Of a DNA stretch of 8,463 nucleotides, positions 6,344-8,463 are shown in pieces. Source of the stretch: Candidatus Thalassarchaeaceae archaeon (GTDB lineage Archaea; Thermoplasmatota; Poseidoniia; Poseidoniales; Thalassarchaeaceae); the NCBI GenBank assembly GCA_029250565.1, contig JAQXFA010000004.1, positions 1-8,463 on the forward strand, read 5' to 3'. Every line of letters starts with the position of its first letter. Position 1 is the first letter of the stretch. Below the pieces are notes generated by a model. That model made no database searches and had not been told where the DNA came from. It worked only from the letters and a program-made list of their open reading frames with translations. Both the position numbers and the translations under genes were made by a program.

Positions 6344-8002
6344 ATGAGACCAACCTCTCCAAAGGAGATTCTTGACTTCGTCTACAGAGAAGTTGAGAAC
6401 ATTTCGGATACTCTTGAACGTAAACTGGGGATTTTCTCAGTCATTATTATCTCTCTTTCGGCTATGCTAGGGTCAGGTCTATTCGTGCTTCCAGCACTTG
6501 CTATGTTTGACCTAGGAGGGCCTGGTATTTGGGCCGCATATTTGGTCGCTGCTTTGGTTGTCCTTCCTGGTGCGTTGTCAAAGGCAGAGTTAGCCACTGC
6601 CATGCCAACATCAGGTGGTTCTTATGTATACATTGAGCGAACATATGGGCCTTTGCTGGGAACCATTACAGGATTGGGTTTGTGGGCCACATTTCTTCTC
6701 AAAGCTGCGTTCGCATTGATTGGTTTCTCTGCCTATCTGTGGGTCATTGAACCTCTGATTGGGTTTTCTATCAACATTGAATTCGCTGCTTTAACTCTAT
6801 TACTGATATTAGTTATAGTCAACATAGTTGGTGTTCAAATCATTAAAAAAATTCAGGCACCTATCGTCTTATCCTCCGTTCTTTTCTTAGTTGGCATATC
6901 CATATGGGCTGCTCTCACAGCAGAACCAGATTGGTCTAGGCCAATCTCAGAAGGCGCCTTTGGTGATAGTTGGCGTTCTCTTGCAGAAACTTCAGCATTT
7001 GTCTTCGTTTCATATGCTGGTGTTACAAAAATTGCAGCTGTTGCAGAAGAAGTAAAAATGCCTGAAACTAACCTCCCTAAAGGCATGATTATTTCTCTGG
7101 GAATTAGCACGGTTTTATACTGCGGCATTGTTTTCGTAATGATGGCCACAGTCGACTCAAATTCATTCCTCATCGATGGTCATGCAAGAGAAGATCCGAT
7201 ATTTGTTTTTGCAAATTTAGTTGGTGGGCCAGTAATAGGAATCGTTGCATCGATACTGGCTATTCTAACCATGACATCAATGGCCCTTGCTGGAATTATG
7301 GCTGCATCTAGATACCCGTTTGCCATGGCTAGAGACAACCTTCTTCCACAATCCCTAGAAGATGTCCATCAAAAATTTGAGACACCACACAGAGCAATTA
7401 TTGGAACAGGACTTGCTATGGGGTTAGCGATCCTTCTATTACCAGTTCATGATGTTGCAAAGTTAGCATCTGGGTTCCAAATAATGATTTTCGTGGTGAT
7501 AAACTCTTGTGTGATTGTAATGCGAAATGCCTCGGATACTCATTTGTCCTACAAACCAAGATACACCTCACCTCTCTATCCCTTAACTCAAATTATTGGC
7601 ATAATCAGTGGTATTGTTCTTATCTATGTCATGGGGGAGAAGGCACTAATCGGCGCTGCTGCTTGTTCACTTTTGGGATTAATCACTTACTTCACGTACG
7701 GTAAATCCCGGGCTCGCTTAACTCTGACACCTTGGAGAACTGTTCTAACTAAGTTTACTTCAGCCGACCAACATGAGCGGGAGAGATATTGGATGGTCTT
7801 CCATGGGTGTTGTAGTAGACATCACCCGAATCATTTGACCATCAATGAGTTCATACAAGCAATGAAAATTCTAGTACCCGATATTGGACAACTTAACGCA
7901 AGAAATCTATTTCATGAAATCGACAAGAACCGAGATGGAGTAATTGATGTTGATGAATTCTTAGAATCATTTGACGCTGGAAAGATGCAAAGCGAAGAAT
8001 AA
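6344..8002 (+). CDS. APC-family amino-acid permease with C-terminal EF-hand domain
   Basis: This 552-residue secondary transporter belongs to the amino acid-polyamine-organocation superfamily. About twelve hydrophobic segments span roughly residues 30-451. TM1 holds the substrate-binding G-S-G-L-F motif (43-47). P-T-S-G-G-S-Y at 88-94 and the A-E-E-V-K-M-P-E-T-N-L-P segment at 234-245 are family hallmarks. After the last membrane segment comes a hydrophilic tail of about 100 residues with a canonical EF-hand loop at 527-538 (D-K-N-R-D-G-V-I-D-V-D-E: ligands D527, N529, D531, D535, E538) and a degenerate partner loop around 491-502 without the Asp ligands. Calcium control of transport is a reasonable inference. 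No clear ribosome site precedes the ATG at 6344, and an inverted repeat lies 13 nt upstream. It follows the catabolic operon by 105 nt and may import its substrate. The transported compound is not identifiable from sequence. Confidence 0.9.
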   Translation: MRPTSPKEILDFVYREVENISDTLERKLGIFSVIIISLSAMLGSGLFVLPALAMFDLGGPGIWAAYLVAALVVLPGALSKAELATAMPTSGGSYVYIERTYGPLLGTITGLGLWATFLLKAAFALIGFSAYLWVIEPLIGFSINIEFAALTLLLILVIVNIVGVQIIKKIQAPIVLSSVLFLVGISIWAALTAEPDWSRPISEGAFGDSWRSLAETSAFVFVSYAGVTKIAAVAEEVKMPETNLPKGMIISLGISTVLYCGIVFVMMATVDSNSFLIDGHAREDPIFVFANLVGGPVIGIVASILAILTMTSMALAGIMAASRYPFAMARDNLLPQSLEDVHQKFETPHRAIIGTGLAMGLAILLLPVHDVAKLASGFQIMIFVVINSCVIVMRNASDTHLSYKPRYTSPLYPLTQIIGIISGIVLIYVMGEKALIGAAACSLLGLITYFTYGKSRARLTLTPWRTVLTKFTSADQHERERYWMVFHGCCSRHHPNHLTINEFIQAMKILVPDIGQLNARNLFHEIDKNRDGVIDVDEFLESFDAGKMQSEE

Positions 8003-8111
8003 ACTTGGAAAATTAACCCATGATGAATACCCTTTGATGAGGGCGTTCTTGGGGTTTGACGGCGATTAGAGAGGGGGAATCATCAAATCGGCTCTATGAG
8101 CCGCCCCCAAC
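8003..8111. other. Intergenic region between permease and next membrane protein
   Basis: This 109-nt gap has no credible gene. A weak TATA-like AAAATTAA is at 8009-8016, which could drive the next gene. The 3' half is dominated by the stem-loop annotated at 8073-8108. I see no clear T-run terminator for the permease. Confidence 0.4.
8073..8108. promoter_or_regulatory. Two-part GC stem-loop before the downstream membrane-protein start
   Basis: Inner arms CGGCTC (8089-8094) and GAGCCG (8098-8103) enclose a TAT loop. GGGGG at 8073-8077 can pair with CCCCC at 8104-8108, extending the stem across an 11-nt one-sided bulge. The structure ends 3 nt before the ATG at 8112, so as RNA it could hide the start region; it could also contribute to permease termination. 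The pairing is visible; the role is inferred. Confidence 0.4.
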
Positions 8112-8463
8112 ATGGCAAGCCCATATTGGGTCATGATGGGGATAATTCTCCTACTCACCCCAGCAATCTGTTGGATCTTCACACTCCACCGAAAGGAGAT
8201 GCGCACGCCAATGTCAAAAATTGGAGATATGATTCATAATCAGAGATATTACCTCCACATTATGGGTTATGCTGTCATCATTATTTGGAAAGGAATAACT
8301 GACAAACTGAATGAGCCAATCAAGTATGCAACTGGGCATTGGACTGACTGGGTGTATGCTATTGAAGGAGAACCTACATTATGGATTCAGCAAACCTTTG
8401 AGAACTCTACTCTGACAAGTTTCCTAAACTTTCACTACCTATTCATTTACCTCTTCTTAATCT
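8112..8463 (+). CDS. Multi-pass membrane protein, possibly PAP2/inositolphosphotransferase-like (3' end outside window)
   Basis: An open frame of 117 codons from ATG 8112 runs off the right edge without a stop. It starts with a hydrophobic segment (about residues 5-24, W-V-M-M-G-I-I-L-L-L), then a basic loop, a second hydrophobic stretch (48-60), a polar luminal-looking loop with Y-A-I-E-G-E-P-T-L-W-I-Q at 82-93, and the start of another membrane segment at 107-117. The 'I-E-G' and following Gln element in a loop after an early TM segment recalls archaeal PAP2-superfamily/Aur1-type inositolphosphotransferases, but the diagnostic phosphatase motifs would lie beyond the window, so this is tentative. 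An internal ATG at 8211 follows AAAGGAG by 12 nt but would delete the first membrane segment, so 8112 is preferred. A GC stem-loop ends just before the start. It is probably transcribed apart from the permease. Confidence 0.6.
   Translation, partial: MASPYWVMMGIILLLTPAICWIFTLHRKEMRTPMSKIGDMIHNQRYYLHIMGYAVIIIWKGITDKLNEPIKYATGHWTDWVYAIEGEPTLWIQQTFENSTLTSFLNFHYLFIYLFLI

Noticed and set aside
8211..8463. Alternative start at ATG 8211 after AAAGGAG
   Set aside because: The 12-nt spacing is long, and this start would remove a clear first membrane segment encoded from 8112.
1..8463. tRNA, rRNA, CRISPR, insertion sequence or phage signatures
   Set aside because: None seen; the gaps are short, and no terminal inverted repeats, transposase or repeat-spacer patterns appear.

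Overview
The window reads as one co-directional block: eight protein-coding genes, all on the + strand, with short gaps. I see no RNA genes, insertion sequences, CRISPR arrays or phage genes. The style suggests an archaeon, most likely a marine Thermoplasmata-type euryarchaeon (Poseidoniales/Marine Group II). The signs are moderate AT-richness, compact operons with GGAG/GGTG Shine-Dalgarno sequences, operon-leading genes without a clear Shine-Dalgarno, and a small partial membrane protein resembling archaeal PAP2/inositolphosphotransferase-type enzymes. This assignment is inference from gene style and has not been tested by a search.

Layout. (1) 2-664: 3' part of a single-pass membrane protein of unknown function, open to the left edge. 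(2) 738-6238: a tight five-gene operon made of a single-domain formyltransferase, a short-chain dehydrogenase/reductase (SDR) with an atypical active site, a luciferase-like flavin monooxygenase (LLM), a divergent L-asparaginase-II-family amidohydrolase, and an aldehyde dehydrogenase (ALDH) close to 2-aminomuconate/2-hydroxymuconate semialdehyde dehydrogenases (ALDH8A1-like). Gaps are 13, 9, -14 and 9 nt, so co-transcription is very likely. (3) 6239-6343: an intergenic stretch with two perfect inverted repeats. (4) 6344-8002: an APC-family amino-acid permease with an extra C-terminal EF-hand domain. (5) 8003-8111: a short intergenic region with a G/C-paired stem-loop just before the next start. 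(6) 8112-right edge: 5' part of a multi-pass membrane protein.

How the genes may work together. The formyltransferase, flavin monooxygenase, SDR, amidohydrolase and ALDH, followed by an amino-acid permease, look like an uptake-and-catabolism module for a nitrogen-containing organic compound. The ALDH keeps the Arg pair associated with 2-aminomuconate semialdehyde-type substrates, so a compound related to the kynurenine/2-aminophenol meta-cleavage branch is one candidate. No ring-cleavage dioxygenase, kynureninase or RidA-type deaminase lies in the window. The substrate is therefore unknown, and this operon is the best candidate here for an undescribed pathway. Several members depart from family norms: the SDR lacks the Tyr/Lys catalytic pair, the asparaginase homologue has Glu in place of the zinc-binding Lys, the ALDH carries an N-terminal four-Cys cluster, and the permease has an EF-hand.
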